From: CAYMKL01 sp964390805
Lineage (GTDB): Bacteria > Chloroflexota > Anaerolineae > VGOG01
Length of the DNA stretch: 64,000 bases
Assembly (NCBI GenBank): GCA_964390805.1
Contig: CAYMKL010000007.1
Span: 1-64,000, forward strand
Direction: 5' to 3'
Of the stretch, positions 22,696 to 31,194 are shown piece after piece. A program made the position numbers and the translations under genes. Position 1 is the first letter of the stretch, and each line of letters begins with the position of its first letter. Below the pieces are notes generated by a model. It was not told the origin of the DNA, did not search any database, and was given only the letters and a program-made list of their open reading frames with translations.

Positions 22696-25617
22696 ATGGG
22701 CCCGCAAGCACCCGAGCCATCCGACTGGCTGGTACAGACCAAACTTCAGCCTCCAATGCCTCGCAGTGACGTCATTACCCGCCCGCGCCTGCTGGCGGCG
22801 CTGCGCGATGGGCTCACCTCCCGCCGGCTGACCCTCCTCTCCGCCCCCGCCGGCTATGGCAAAACCACCCTCCTCGCCCAGGCGATTGCCGATTTTCGAT
22901 TGCCGATTCCCGATTCTGGATTGAGGCCCGCCCATGACCTTACAATCGAAAATCGAAAATCGAAAATCGAAAATCCGGCTGCCTGGCTGACGCTGGACGA
23001 AGGCGACAATGACCCGTTGCTCTTCCTGGCCTACCTGGTCGCTGCCCTGCAAAGCCTGAGCCCGGCCTGCGGCACCACAGCAAAATCCCAAATCGAAAAT
23101 CGAAAATCGAAAATCGAAACGCAGCGCATCGTCGGGGTGCTGATCAACGACGTCCTGGAAACCCTGCCCGACCCCTTCGTCCTGATCCTGGACGACCTGC
23201 ACCTAGTCACCGAGCCGGCCGTCCACCTGGCGCTGGACTATCTGCTGGAACACCTGCCGCCGCAGATGCGCCTGGCGATAGCCACACGACGCGACCCGCC
23301 CCTGGCCCTGGCCCGGTTGCGGGCGCGGGGGGAGCTGGCCGAACTGCGCCTCCCCGTCCTGCGCTTCACTCTGGACGAGGCGACCGCCTTTCTGAACGAA
23401 ACGCTGCGCCTGGGCCTCACAGCAGGCGACCTGGCCGCCCTCCAGGCCCGCACCGAGGGCTGGCCCGTGGGCCTGCGTCTGCTGGCTGGTTCCCTGGACC
23501 GCATCCCCACCCCGGCCGACCGCGCCGCCTTCATCGCCCACCTGGCCCACACCGACCGCCACGTCTTCGACTTCCTGGCCGACGAGGTGTTGAGCCGCCA
23601 GTCCCCTGCCGTGCGCGCCTTCCTGCTGCAAACCTCCATCCTGCCCGAGCTGACCCCCGCCCTGTGCAACGCCGTCACCGGCCGCACCGACGCCGAGCTC
23701 ATACTGGAAGACCTGGATCGCCGCAGCCTCTTCGTCACCTCAGTCCCCACTCCTACACCCCCACACCTCCACACTCCTTACCGCTACCACGCCCTTTTCG
23801 CCGAGTTCCTGCGCCAGCAGTTGGAGCGGGAGATGGGGGAGCGGGTGACTGACCTGCATCGCCGGGCGGCTGAAGCGCAGACGACCCCGGTCCCTGCCAT
23901 CAGCCACTACCTGGCCGCAGAGATGTGGGAGGAGGCCGTCCAGGCCATCGCGCAGGTGAGTGTGCCATTGTTCCAGCGGGGCATGATGGACACCCTGGCC
24001 GGCTGGGTCCGCGCCTTGCCTCCCCCGGTCCGGGAGGCATACCCTGGTCTCCTTAGCGAGTTGTTCAACCGTGCCCTATTCAAAGGGGAGCTCGAAGAAG
24101 CGCAATCGCTTCTGGAGCGTCTCTTGCAGGTCTGCGAGGAGGCCGGCGACGAGGAAGCACAGGGACCGGTCCTGGCAGGCCTGGCGCTCACGGCCTTCCT
24201 GCAGGCCGACTTTGAGCGTGCAGAAAGGCTGATCCCCCGCGCCCTAGCGTACCCGCTTCCGCCCCCACATCTGGTGCAGTCGCAGATGGTACGCGCCTGG
24301 CTTGGGCTCTTGCGGGGCGATTGGGCGCAGGCGGAGGCGGACTTTGAGACGGCCCTGGCAGTGACCGAGGGATCCGGCGAACCGCTGGTGTGGCTCATGC
24401 TGGCCCTCCTCCTCAAGCCGCCGTTTGCCGTCTTGCCGGATGGCCTGGAACGTATCGAGTGCTTCTGCCGCCAGGCCACGACGCTGGTCGAGGATGCAAT
24501 CAGCCTCTTGCCATTGGCCGTTGGGGAACTGATGGCCTTCGTCCACCTGTGGCGAGGCCGGCTGGAACAGGCGATCCAGGCCGGCGAACGTGCGCTGGCG
24601 CTCCGAGAGCAGGTGGGTAGCCCCTCCTTCCTGGGCGCGGATGGGACCATGTTCGCGGCCGTCGCCCACGCAGCCCGGGGCGAAACCGCCGCCGCCGACC
24701 GCCTCATTGAGGTGATGCGCCCGCAGGTCGAGGAGGTGCCTCTGCTAAGAAAGGCGCTAAAAGTCGCATCCCTCTACCTGCAGGGGCGAGCCCTTTGGTC
24801 GCAGGCCTGTACTGAGCCCCCTTCGACAAGCCGTTGTGGTGAGCCTGTCGAACCATCAGGACGACGCTTCGACGGGGCTCAGGCCTGCACTGAGCGTGTC
24901 CTGGAAGGACCTGGCCGAAGTGACAGGCCCAGCCGAAGTAACCGTCTGGAGGAAGCTCGTCAGGTGTACGCTCAGATGTGCGCCGCCAGAAGTCCCGGCG
25001 AGTTGCCCTTTGCCCCGGTGCTGCGCCTGACGATGTGCGGCCTGCTGGAAATGGCCGGCCCTTCGACAGGCTCAGGGCGTGGCCGGCGCTACGCCGAGGC
25101 CGAGCGGTTGCTGCAGGAAGCGGCCTCCCTGGAGCGCAAAGCGCGCCTCTCCACCCTCTACAGCAGCGCCCGCCTGATGCTGGCCCACCTCTACCTGGAG
25201 TGGAACCGCCCCCAGGACGCGCTGGCCGAACTGGTGCCGCTGCTGGCCGAGTGCGAACGAGAGGGGACCCCAGGGCTCATCCTGAAGGAAGGGGCAGCCG
25301 TCGTGCCCGTGCTGCGGTTGGCGGTGGAGCGATCCGTCCACGCCCCCTTCGCCGCCTACCTGCTGGACACGCTGGGCATGAGCGCGACCGAGGAGTCCCG
25401 TCCGGTGCCCGTGCCCGGGACCGGCGAGACCCTCACCCGGCGCGAAGTCCAGGTGCTGCGCCTGCTGGCGACCCGGGCTACCAATCGAGAGATTGCCAGG
25501 CAACTGGTCATCAGCCCCGAAACCGTCAAGACCCACGTCGCCCACATCCTCCGCAAGCTGGACGTCTCCTCCCGCGCCCAGGCCGTCGCCCGCGCCCGCG
25601 AATTGAGGATCCTCTGA
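22696..25617 (+). CDS. MalT/LuxR-type large ATP-dependent transcriptional regulator
   Basis: The 973-residue protein starts at ATG 22696 after AGGGGAGGGGAG. The order is STAND ATPase (Walker A LSAPAGYGKTTLLAQAI near residue 55, Walker B FVLILDDLHLV), winged helix, helical TPR-like region, and a C-terminal LuxR helix-turn-helix (LTRREVQVLRLLATRATN and SPETVKTHVAHILRKLD). Such proteins bind an inducer and ATP, oligomerise and activate promoters. At least four repeat insertions are in frame (22887-22976, 23089-23122, 23745-23780, 24803-24950). The first two lie between core ATPase strands. Four phased iterons directly after the stop may be its targets. Confidence 0.92.
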   Translation: MGPQAPEPSDWLVQTKLQPPMPRSDVITRPRLLAALRDGLTSRRLTLLSAPAGYGKTTLLAQAIADFRLPIPDSGLRPAHDLTIENRKSKIENPAAWLTLDEGDNDPLLFLAYLVAALQSLSPACGTTAKSQIENRKSKIETQRIVGVLINDVLETLPDPFVLILDDLHLVTEPAVHLALDYLLEHLPPQMRLAIATRRDPPLALARLRARGELAELRLPVLRFTLDEATAFLNETLRLGLTAGDLAALQARTEGWPVGLRLLAGSLDRIPTPADRAAFIAHLAHTDRHVFDFLADEVLSRQSPAVRAFLLQTSILPELTPALCNAVTGRTDAELILEDLDRRSLFVTSVPTPTPPHLHTPYRYHALFAEFLRQQLEREMGERVTDLHRRAAEAQTTPVPAISHYLAAEMWEEAVQAIAQVSVPLFQRGMMDTLAGWVRALPPPVREAYPGLLSELFNRALFKGELEEAQSLLERLLQVCEEAGDEEAQGPVLAGLALTAFLQADFERAERLIPRALAYPLPPPHLVQSQMVRAWLGLLRGDWAQAEADFETALAVTEGSGEPLVWLMLALLLKPPFAVLPDGLERIECFCRQATTLVEDAISLLPLAVGELMAFVHLWRGRLEQAIQAGERALALREQVGSPSFLGADGTMFAAVAHAARGETAAADRLIEVMRPQVEEVPLLRKALKVASLYLQGRALWSQACTEPPSTSRCGEPVEPSGRRFDGAQACTERVLEGPGRSDRPSRSNRLEEARQVYAQMCAARSPGELPFAPVLRLTMCGLLEMAGPSTGSGRGRRYAEAERLLQEAASLERKARLSTLYSSARLMLAHLYLEWNRPQDALAELVPLLAECEREGTPGLILKEGAAVVPVLRLAVERSVHAPFAAYLLDTLGMSATEESRPVPVPGTGETLTRREVQVLRLLATRATNREIARQLVISPETVKTHVAHILRKLDVSSRAQAVARARELRIL
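22887..22976 (+). repeat. In-frame repeat, family D (AATCGAAAATCGAAAATCG)
   Basis: A left part GATTTTCGATTGCCGATTCC and a right part of tandem AATCGAAA units form an inverted pair and encode DFRLPIPDSG and IENRKSKIEN within the ATPase domain of the MalT-like regulator. Confidence 0.85.
23089..23122 (+). repeat. In-frame repeat, family D, second copy
   Basis: AAATCGAAAATCGAAAATCG encodes SQIENRKSKIE, again in frame in the same gene, 113 bases after the first copy. Confidence 0.8.
24803..24950 (+). repeat. Composite in-frame block of family A repeats
   Basis: Several units related to CTTCGACAAGC...GTCGAACC and CTTCGACGGGGCTCAGG run together and encode an arginine- and proline-rich stretch of about 50 residues (CTEPPSTSRCGEPVEPSG). 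A single further unit lies at 25060-25084 (GPSTGSGRG). Confidence 0.8.
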
Positions 25618-25692
25618 AAATCCCCTGCTCCCTCATGCAAAATCCCCCATCCCTTTGAAGAAAAATCCCCCGTTCCTGCGGGCAAAATCCCC
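25617..25692 (+). repeat. Four phased AAAATCCCC iterons
   Basis: AAAATCCCC or AAAATCCCCC begins at 25617, 25639, 25662 and 25684, a 22-23 base period equal to two helical turns, so all lie on one DNA face. They start inside the MalT-like gene's stop codon region and precede TGGTACACT at about 25725, a possible -10. They look like activator sites for the PPOX and RHS genes downstream. Confidence 0.7.
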
Positions 25693-25788
25693 CGCAATGG
25701 GGGACGACAACCGCGCCTTTTTGTGGTACACTTGGGTTGCACGCTCCCTCATGCTCCACGCAGCATACAATACGCCTGGACGAGGCTC

Positions 25789-26223
25789 ATGTTAGACAAA
25801 CTGCGCGAGCGGATAGCAACCTACCTTGCGGAACATCAGGTGTGCGTCCTCAGCACCGCCGGGTCGGAAGACACCTGGGTCATGCCGGTGCGCTATCGCA
25901 GCCACAGCCTGGAAGTGGACTGCCTCCTCCCTCGCTGGGCAGACGTAGCCTATCACCTGGAGCAGGACCCCCGTGTGATGCTGGTGATCCAAGATACCAG
26001 AGAGACTTCGGAAGCCTGGCCTCCTGCGTTGCGTTGGCTGCAAGTCCGGGGCACGGCCCGGCCAGTGGAAGGATCTGACTGGGCGGGACTGCTGCCCGAG
26101 GACACGCACACCAGCGTGCCGCCGGACAAGCTGTACCTGGTGGTGCGAGTGACGCCCAAACGGATTGACTTGCTGGATGAGAGCCGCGGCTGGGGCGTGC
26201 GGGAGACACTGGATCTGGGATGA
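25789..26223 (+). CDS. Pyridoxamine 5'-phosphate oxidase-family (PPOX split-barrel) protein
   Basis: The 144-residue protein is read from ATG 25789. The split-barrel FMN-binding fold is suggested by HQVCVLSTAGSEDTWVMPVR, VMLVIQDTRET and LQVRGTARPVEG, and by the closing strand KLYLVVRVTPKRIDLLDESR. Family members bind flavin, F420 or haem and reduce small molecules; the cofactor cannot be fixed here. The protein is cytoplasmic. It sits between the iterons and the first RHS gene, with 62 bases to the latter. Confidence 0.8.
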   Translation: MLDKLRERIATYLAEHQVCVLSTAGSEDTWVMPVRYRSHSLEVDCLLPRWADVAYHLEQDPRVMLVIQDTRETSEAWPPALRWLQVRGTARPVEGSDWAGLLPEDTHTSVPPDKLYLVVRVTPKRIDLLDESRGWGVRETLDLG

Positions 26224-26285
26224 GGGGCCCTGTCTGGCATTTACTTGACAAACCACTTATGCGCCATCACCGGAGGTGAACCGAC

Positions 26286-29200
26286 ATGCGTACTTTCCAT
26301 AGACTACTCATCGCTTTTGGTCTCTCCATTGGGCTGCTCGTTCTTGCCCTGGGGCTGTTGCAGGGGGCGACGCCTCAGATCGTGACCAGCCTGCTATCGC
26401 CCCCTGTACCGGCTTACGCCGGGCCGGCTCCGGAGGATAGGGTCAGCGGCGGCTCGACGGCCGCCGCTGACCAGGCCCAGCTTGACTCGTCCGACAGTCA
26501 ACAATCCCAGACATTTAAGCAAAACGGCCCCTGGCAGATTCTGACAGCGTTCTCCAGGTTTCTGGAGCAGGCCATGCAAACCGGAGAACCCATATCTGCC
26601 AATGACGGGGCCTATCATTTCAAGCTACCGTTTCTGCCGTTAGGTGGGCCGACTGGCCTGGGCTTCACCCTGCAGTATGGCTCGGATTTCAATCAACTGG
26701 TCTTCTGGTCAGGACCGGACAAGACCAACGGCCTGCCTCGACGCTTCTGGTGGAGCCCCCTGGAGGTTCTGGAATACGGCTACGATGACCCTGAATATGG
26801 CACCTACGCCACGGTCCAGATCAGCCGTGGGGATATCATCCCTTTCAAACAGGTAGACGGAGAGTGGGTGCCCACTGAGAGCGGTGACTTTGGCTACGCG
26901 GACAACGTCTATCCCCAACGCTGGCTGCTGCAAGAGACGGCGAGTTTTTTCTATCTGATGGATCCGGTGGGCGAACGGGTGCATATCTTCGAGAAGATCA
27001 GCTCGCCGGGCGGCTATCCCTCGCTGGCCCGCATCGTTCGCATCGTGGACCGCAACGGCAACCAACTCGTCTACACCTACACCGGCGCCGACGACATCCG
27101 GCCCAGCCGCATCGAGGATGGCCTGGGCCGCTGGCTGGACTTCACCTACCAGGCCGTGGGCGGCTCGACGGCACTGGTGGCGGTAACCGACCAAGCCGGC
27201 CGACAACTCACTTTCGGCCACGAGGCCCAGGGCGCCGACAACGGAAACACGTGGACGTTGCGCTCGATAACCGATCCCCTGGTCCTGACGACCACCTTCC
27301 ACTACACCACCGTCCAGCAGAACTTCGTCTCCACCTGGTACAACCAGATCACCGAGGTGGAGTGGCCCAAGGGCAATCAACCCTACAGCCAGACATACGA
27401 GAAGCGGACGCTGGATGGCCAGGAAATCCCCGCTGTGGTCGCCCAGACGGACGGGTACAGCAACACCATGACCCTGGACTACGACCCGAATGCTGTGCGG
27501 GTGACGGAGACCCGCGCGGACAATGGATCGGTCGTCTATGAACACCACAGCCTGCATGGACTGCCCAAGTCGTTCACCGATTCCGACGGCCAGACCATTG
27601 AGTTCGGCCGCGACGAGGCGACCAACCGACTGACGGGCACCACGGACCGCTTTGACGATGCCACGGACATCGCCTATCACCCCGAGACGGGCAAATACGA
27701 CGCCTACACCAACGCTCTGGGCCACACCACCAGCTACAGCTACACCGCCCAGGCTCAGACCTTCACCAACCCTGACAACGGCGAGACCGTAGATTTCACC
27801 TTCTACGACCTGACCCGGATCACCTACGCCGATGGCACCCGCGAGGACTTCGGCTACGACGGCTTTGGCAACGTCCTCACCTACACCAACCGCCTGGACG
27901 ACGACTGGACCTACACTTACAACGATCGGGGCCAGCCTCTCACCATCGCCAATCCCACCGGTGGCGTAATCGCCTACACCTACAACGCCGACGGCACGCT
28001 GGACACCAGTACCGACTCGGAGGTGGGCGTCACCGTCTATGGCTACGACGACTACAAGCGACTGAACCGCATCACACATCCCGCCGTTGCGGGGGAGAGC
28101 ACGGGCAGCGCGGTGCACTACACCTACGACCACAACGACCAGTTGCTGACCGTCACCGATGAACTGAACCGCACCACCACCCTGGACTACGACGCCAACG
28201 GCAACGTCATCACGAGCACCAATCCCCTGAGTGAAATCATCAGCTACGCCTACGACCTGATGGATCGGGTCGAGGGTCGCACCGACGCCCTGGGCCACGC
28301 CAGTGCCTTCACCTACGACGAGATGAGCCGGCTGGAGACGGCCACCGACCGCAATGGCAACACCACGACCTATACCTACGACGCCCACGACCGGCTGATC
28401 GGTGTCACCGACCCGTTGAGCCACACCTGGACGACGGGCTACGACCTGGAGGGCGTGCCCACCAGCACCACCACGCCGCTGGGCTTCATCACCTTCTACC
28501 AGACCGACGATCTGGGCCACACCACGGTCATTACCGACCCGCTGGGCGCTGAGACCCACTTCACCTACGACGAGCTGGGCCGGCTGAAGACGATGACCGA
28601 CCGGGAAGGCCGCACCACGGACTACACCTACGACGACGCCGGGCGACTGGCGAGCGTGAGCCTACCGCTCACCCGCACAGCCGTCTACACCCGCAACACC
28701 CTGGGTCTGCTGACGCACATCACCGACCTGCGGGGGAAGGTGTGGGAATTCGGATACTCCACCATGGGCCGGCGCACCTCGCACACCGATCCCCTGAGCA
28801 ACCAGTGGACCTACGAGTACGACGAGCGGGGCCGGCTCCACCAAGTGACCTATCCGGACACCACCACGGCCATTCACAGCTACGACCCAGCCAGCCAGAT
28901 CACGCAGACCATCCACTCTGACGGGCCGACGCTGAACTACACCTACGACGACGCCGGGCGGCTGCTGACGGCCAATCACAGTTCGGCTGGGCTCACTGCA
29001 AGCATCAGCCTGACCTACGACGATCGCGGCGACGTGATCAACAGCCAGGACGAGGACGGGGCCAACTTCGGGGCCACCTACGACGATGGGCAACGGCTCA
29101 AGACAGTGACTTATGATGGTCAGGCCACGGTGACCTACACCTACGACGAGCGGGACCTGCTGATCCGGGTGGAGGACGACCGCTCCGAGGCGTGGATGAA

Positions 29201-30680
29201 CTTCACCTACGACGACGATGGCCGGCTGACGTATGTCCAGCGCTCCAACGGGGTGGACACCACCTACACCTACGACGACGCCGGCCGGGTGACCCGCATC
29301 CAGGACGGCGCCCTGGCCGACCAGCAGTACACGCTCAACGATGAAGGCGAGCCGACCCAGGTGGCCCGCACCCTGCCCCTGGACCCGCCGCCTGTAGGAC
29401 AAGTAGGACAAGTTGGCAACTTGTCCTACGACGACGCCTCGCAGATCAGCAGCGCCGGCTACGCCTACGACGCCCGTGGCCGCCAGACCGCCGCGCCGGG
29501 GGAGGCCTATGTCTACGACGGAGCGAACCGGCTGATCTCCATCACGGCCGATGGCCAGACGGTTGATCTCACCTACAACGGCCTGGGCGACCTGCGCACC
29601 CGCACCGCCGATGGCACGACGACCACCACCTGCCACAACTACGCCCTGGGGCTGGCTCCCATCGTCGCCGAGTCCGAAGACCTGACAGGTTTTGGAAACC
29701 TGTCAGGTCTTACAAGCAGCTACAAGCGTTTCTACGTCTACACGCCCGGCGGCAGCCTGCTTTACTCGATAGACCTCGCCGGCGGGGCCGTGCGCTTCTA
29801 CCACTTCGACCGGGTGGGCTCGACGCTGTTCCTGACCGACGGTGGAGGCAGCGTGAGCGACGCCTACGCCTACGACCCCTACGGCGTCCTGCTGGGTCAC
29901 GACGGCCCCAGCGACCAGCCCTTCATCTACGTGGGCCGCTACGGCGTACGCTGGGAGCCGGTGGGCGAGCTCTACCACATGCGCGCTCGGCACTTCGACC
30001 CGACCACCACCCGCTTCCTCTCCCGTGACCCAATCTGGCCGGTCTTGAGAGACCCCGAGAGCCTGAATCCCTACCAGTATGCTGCCCAGAACCCGCTGCG
30101 CTACATCGACCCGCTGGGGACGATAACCGCTGAGGAATTGGAAAGACATGCGGAGGAATTGGAGAGACATGCGGAGGAATGTGAAAGACATGCGGAGGAA
30201 TGTGAAAGAGATGCGGAGGAATGGGAAGTCGAAGCAGAGGGTTTCTTTGCTTGGCTTTTTGGGACCTCAGAGCATCAAACGCAGCTTGCAAGACAGAGTA
30301 GGCAGTGGGCAAGAGAGAGTCGGCAGTTTGCAAGACAGAGTAGGCAGTGGGCAAGAGAGAGTCGGCAGTGGGCAAGAGAGGAGAATGGGCAGGAGACAAG
30401 TGAATTTCGATGGGAGCGGGAGGAGGTTGGCCCTATAATCAACCCTCACTATTACCCAGACCCATCATCAGGGCGAGAGGCAATCGAGAGGAAGCTACGA
30501 GGTCTGCTGGAGCAGCAGCAAGGCGAACAGCCATCAGGATTCCTTGATGTAGATATACCCCTGGAGCCTTTCATACCCCCGCCCACCCCGCCAACCACTG
30601 GCTCCCAGGACACGCCGCCCATGGGGGGCGGATTGCTACCCTCAACCAGACCCAGGGTGCCGCTGCCAGACGACGACTAG
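26286..30680 (+). CDS. Secreted RHS/YD-repeat protein 1
   Basis: The 1464-residue protein has an N-terminal signal or membrane anchor (LLIAFGLSIGLLVLALGLLQ), an N-terminal beta domain, and about thirty YD repeats (YDDAGRL, YDANGNV types) between residues 400 and 1200. The RHS core ends at YIDPLG near residue 1277. RHS proteins form a hollow beta shell around a C-terminal effector. The C-terminal domain here is unusual: 7-residue EELERHA and RQSRQWARES repeats make an acidic helix, a hydrophobic loop FFAWLFG and a basic helix. No nuclease or toxin motif and no obvious immunity gene follow. Repeats of families E and F lie in frame at 29393-29430 and 29678-29710. Confidence 0.92.
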   Translation: MRTFHRLLIAFGLSIGLLVLALGLLQGATPQIVTSLLSPPVPAYAGPAPEDRVSGGSTAAADQAQLDSSDSQQSQTFKQNGPWQILTAFSRFLEQAMQTGEPISANDGAYHFKLPFLPLGGPTGLGFTLQYGSDFNQLVFWSGPDKTNGLPRRFWWSPLEVLEYGYDDPEYGTYATVQISRGDIIPFKQVDGEWVPTESGDFGYADNVYPQRWLLQETASFFYLMDPVGERVHIFEKISSPGGYPSLARIVRIVDRNGNQLVYTYTGADDIRPSRIEDGLGRWLDFTYQAVGGSTALVAVTDQAGRQLTFGHEAQGADNGNTWTLRSITDPLVLTTTFHYTTVQQNFVSTWYNQITEVEWPKGNQPYSQTYEKRTLDGQEIPAVVAQTDGYSNTMTLDYDPNAVRVTETRADNGSVVYEHHSLHGLPKSFTDSDGQTIEFGRDEATNRLTGTTDRFDDATDIAYHPETGKYDAYTNALGHTTSYSYTAQAQTFTNPDNGETVDFTFYDLTRITYADGTREDFGYDGFGNVLTYTNRLDDDWTYTYNDRGQPLTIANPTGGVIAYTYNADGTLDTSTDSEVGVTVYGYDDYKRLNRITHPAVAGESTGSAVHYTYDHNDQLLTVTDELNRTTTLDYDANGNVITSTNPLSEIISYAYDLMDRVEGRTDALGHASAFTYDEMSRLETATDRNGNTTTYTYDAHDRLIGVTDPLSHTWTTGYDLEGVPTSTTTPLGFITFYQTDDLGHTTVITDPLGAETHFTYDELGRLKTMTDREGRTTDYTYDDAGRLASVSLPLTRTAVYTRNTLGLLTHITDLRGKVWEFGYSTMGRRTSHTDPLSNQWTYEYDERGRLHQVTYPDTTTAIHSYDPASQITQTIHSDGPTLNYTYDDAGRLLTANHSSAGLTASISLTYDDRGDVINSQDEDGANFGATYDDGQRLKTVTYDGQATVTYTYDERDLLIRVEDDRSEAWMNFTYDDDGRLTYVQRSNGVDTTYTYDDAGRVTRIQDGALADQQYTLNDEGEPTQVARTLPLDPPPVGQVGQVGNLSYDDASQISSAGYAYDARGRQTAAPGEAYVYDGANRLISITADGQTVDLTYNGLGDLRTRTADGTTTTTCHNYALGLAPIVAESEDLTGFGNLSGLTSSYKRFYVYTPGGSLLYSIDLAGGAVRFYHFDRVGSTLFLTDGGGSVSDAYAYDPYGVLLGHDGPSDQPFIYVGRYGVRWEPVGELYHMRARHFDPTTTRFLSRDPIWPVLRDPESLNPYQYAAQNPLRYIDPLGTITAEELERHAEELERHAEECERHAEECERDAEEWEVEAEGFFAWLFGTSEHQTQLARQSRQWARESRQFARQSRQWARESRQWAREENGQETSEFRWEREEVGPIINPHYYPDPSSGREAIERKLRGLLEQQQGEQPSGFLDVDIPLEPFIPPPTPPTTGSQDTPPMGGGLLPSTRPRVPLPDDD
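28938..29305 (+). repeat. 368-bp segment identical to part of the second RHS gene
   Basis: These bases are identical to 35551-35918, offset 6613, although the two genes are clearly diverged on both sides. Recent gene conversion or segment duplication is the simplest explanation. Confidence 0.95.
29393..29430 (+). repeat. In-frame palindromic repeat, family E
   Basis: GTAGGACAAGTTGGCAAC and TTGTCCTAC are complementary and encode VGQVGQVGNLSY. Matching copies lie in the second RHS gene at 34902-34930 and 36005-36033. Confidence 0.85.
29678..29710 (+). repeat. In-frame palindromic repeat, family F
   Basis: AGACCTGACAGGTTT and AAACCTGTCAGGTCT are perfect complements around TGG. The copy at 36282-36314 sits at the homologous position of the second RHS gene, so the insertion predates the gene duplication. 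Confidence 0.85.
30132..30390 (+). repeat. 21-bp tandem repeats coding the charged coiled-coil C-terminus
   Basis: Four units of the type GAGGAATTGGAAAGACATGCG code EELERHA heptads, and after a spacer further 21-bp units of the type AGACAGAGTAGGCAGTGGGC code RQSRQWA/RESRQWA. The heptad register is kept throughout. Confidence 0.9.
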
Positions 30681-31070
30681 CCTGACATCAAACTCGTCGA
30701 GTTTGAGAGTGAACCGGGTGGATTCATTTATTTCGACTGAGAGAGCGGTTTGGGAACTCGTTTCGCAGGGCGCTTTGTGCAGCCTCGCAGCCCGATGGCA
30801 CTAGCTTTTTCGTAGCACGTCAAAGCGGGGGATGAGCGGAACTATCAACGGATTCAGGGAACGAATTGAACGGATTGGGGCTCCGTGCGCGGCATCTTCC
30901 GTTCAATCCGTTCCCAAAATCCGCTGACAGCTGCGCGGGGCTAAAGTCCCCGCGCTGAGAGAACAAAGCCCCCCTTCGGCGGGCCCTTCGCCAAGCTCAG
31001 GAGGGACCTCAGGACATGCTTCGGGGCTGGAATTTGAGCCCGTAGGGCTTGGTTCTTTCAGCAGCCAGAG
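30681..31070. other. Non-coding stretch between RHS genes
   Basis: No gene is seen. It contains GAACGGATTG-type direct and inverted repeats at about 30860-30925 and a family A element (CCCTTCGCCAAGCTCAGGAG) at about 30981-31000. Confidence 0.5.
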
Positions 31071-31157
31071 TGCGATGCCGCCTACGACCTGAACGGGGAT
31101 GAGGCCATTGACGTGACCGATATACAGGGCGCGGCGAATCAGTGGCGGCTGTGTTGA
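31071..31157 (+). pseudogene. Orphan dockerin-like 3' end
   Basis: Translation gives CDAAYDLNGDEAIDVTDIQG, then AANQWRLC and a stop. The DLNGDEAIDVTD stretch is a calcium-binding dockerin-type loop. No start or first dockerin repeat is present. It lies just upstream of the second RHS gene and resembles the end at 37496-37531. Confidence 0.7.
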
Positions 31158-31194
31158 GTTTTAGAGTGGTTATGCAATTAGGGAGGTACATCCA

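Noticed and set aside
25617..25692. AAAATCCCC array as a CRISPR array
   Set aside because: The repeats are 9-10 bases with about 13-base gaps, too short for CRISPR repeats and spacers, and no cas gene is present.
26709..28559. Long antisense frames across both RHS genes
   Set aside because: The valine- and glycine-rich translations are the reverse of the YD repeats and have no independent features.
30132..30390. 21-bp tandem repeats as CRISPR or satellite DNA
   Set aside because: They stay in frame and encode regular heptads continuous with the RHS protein, so they are coding.
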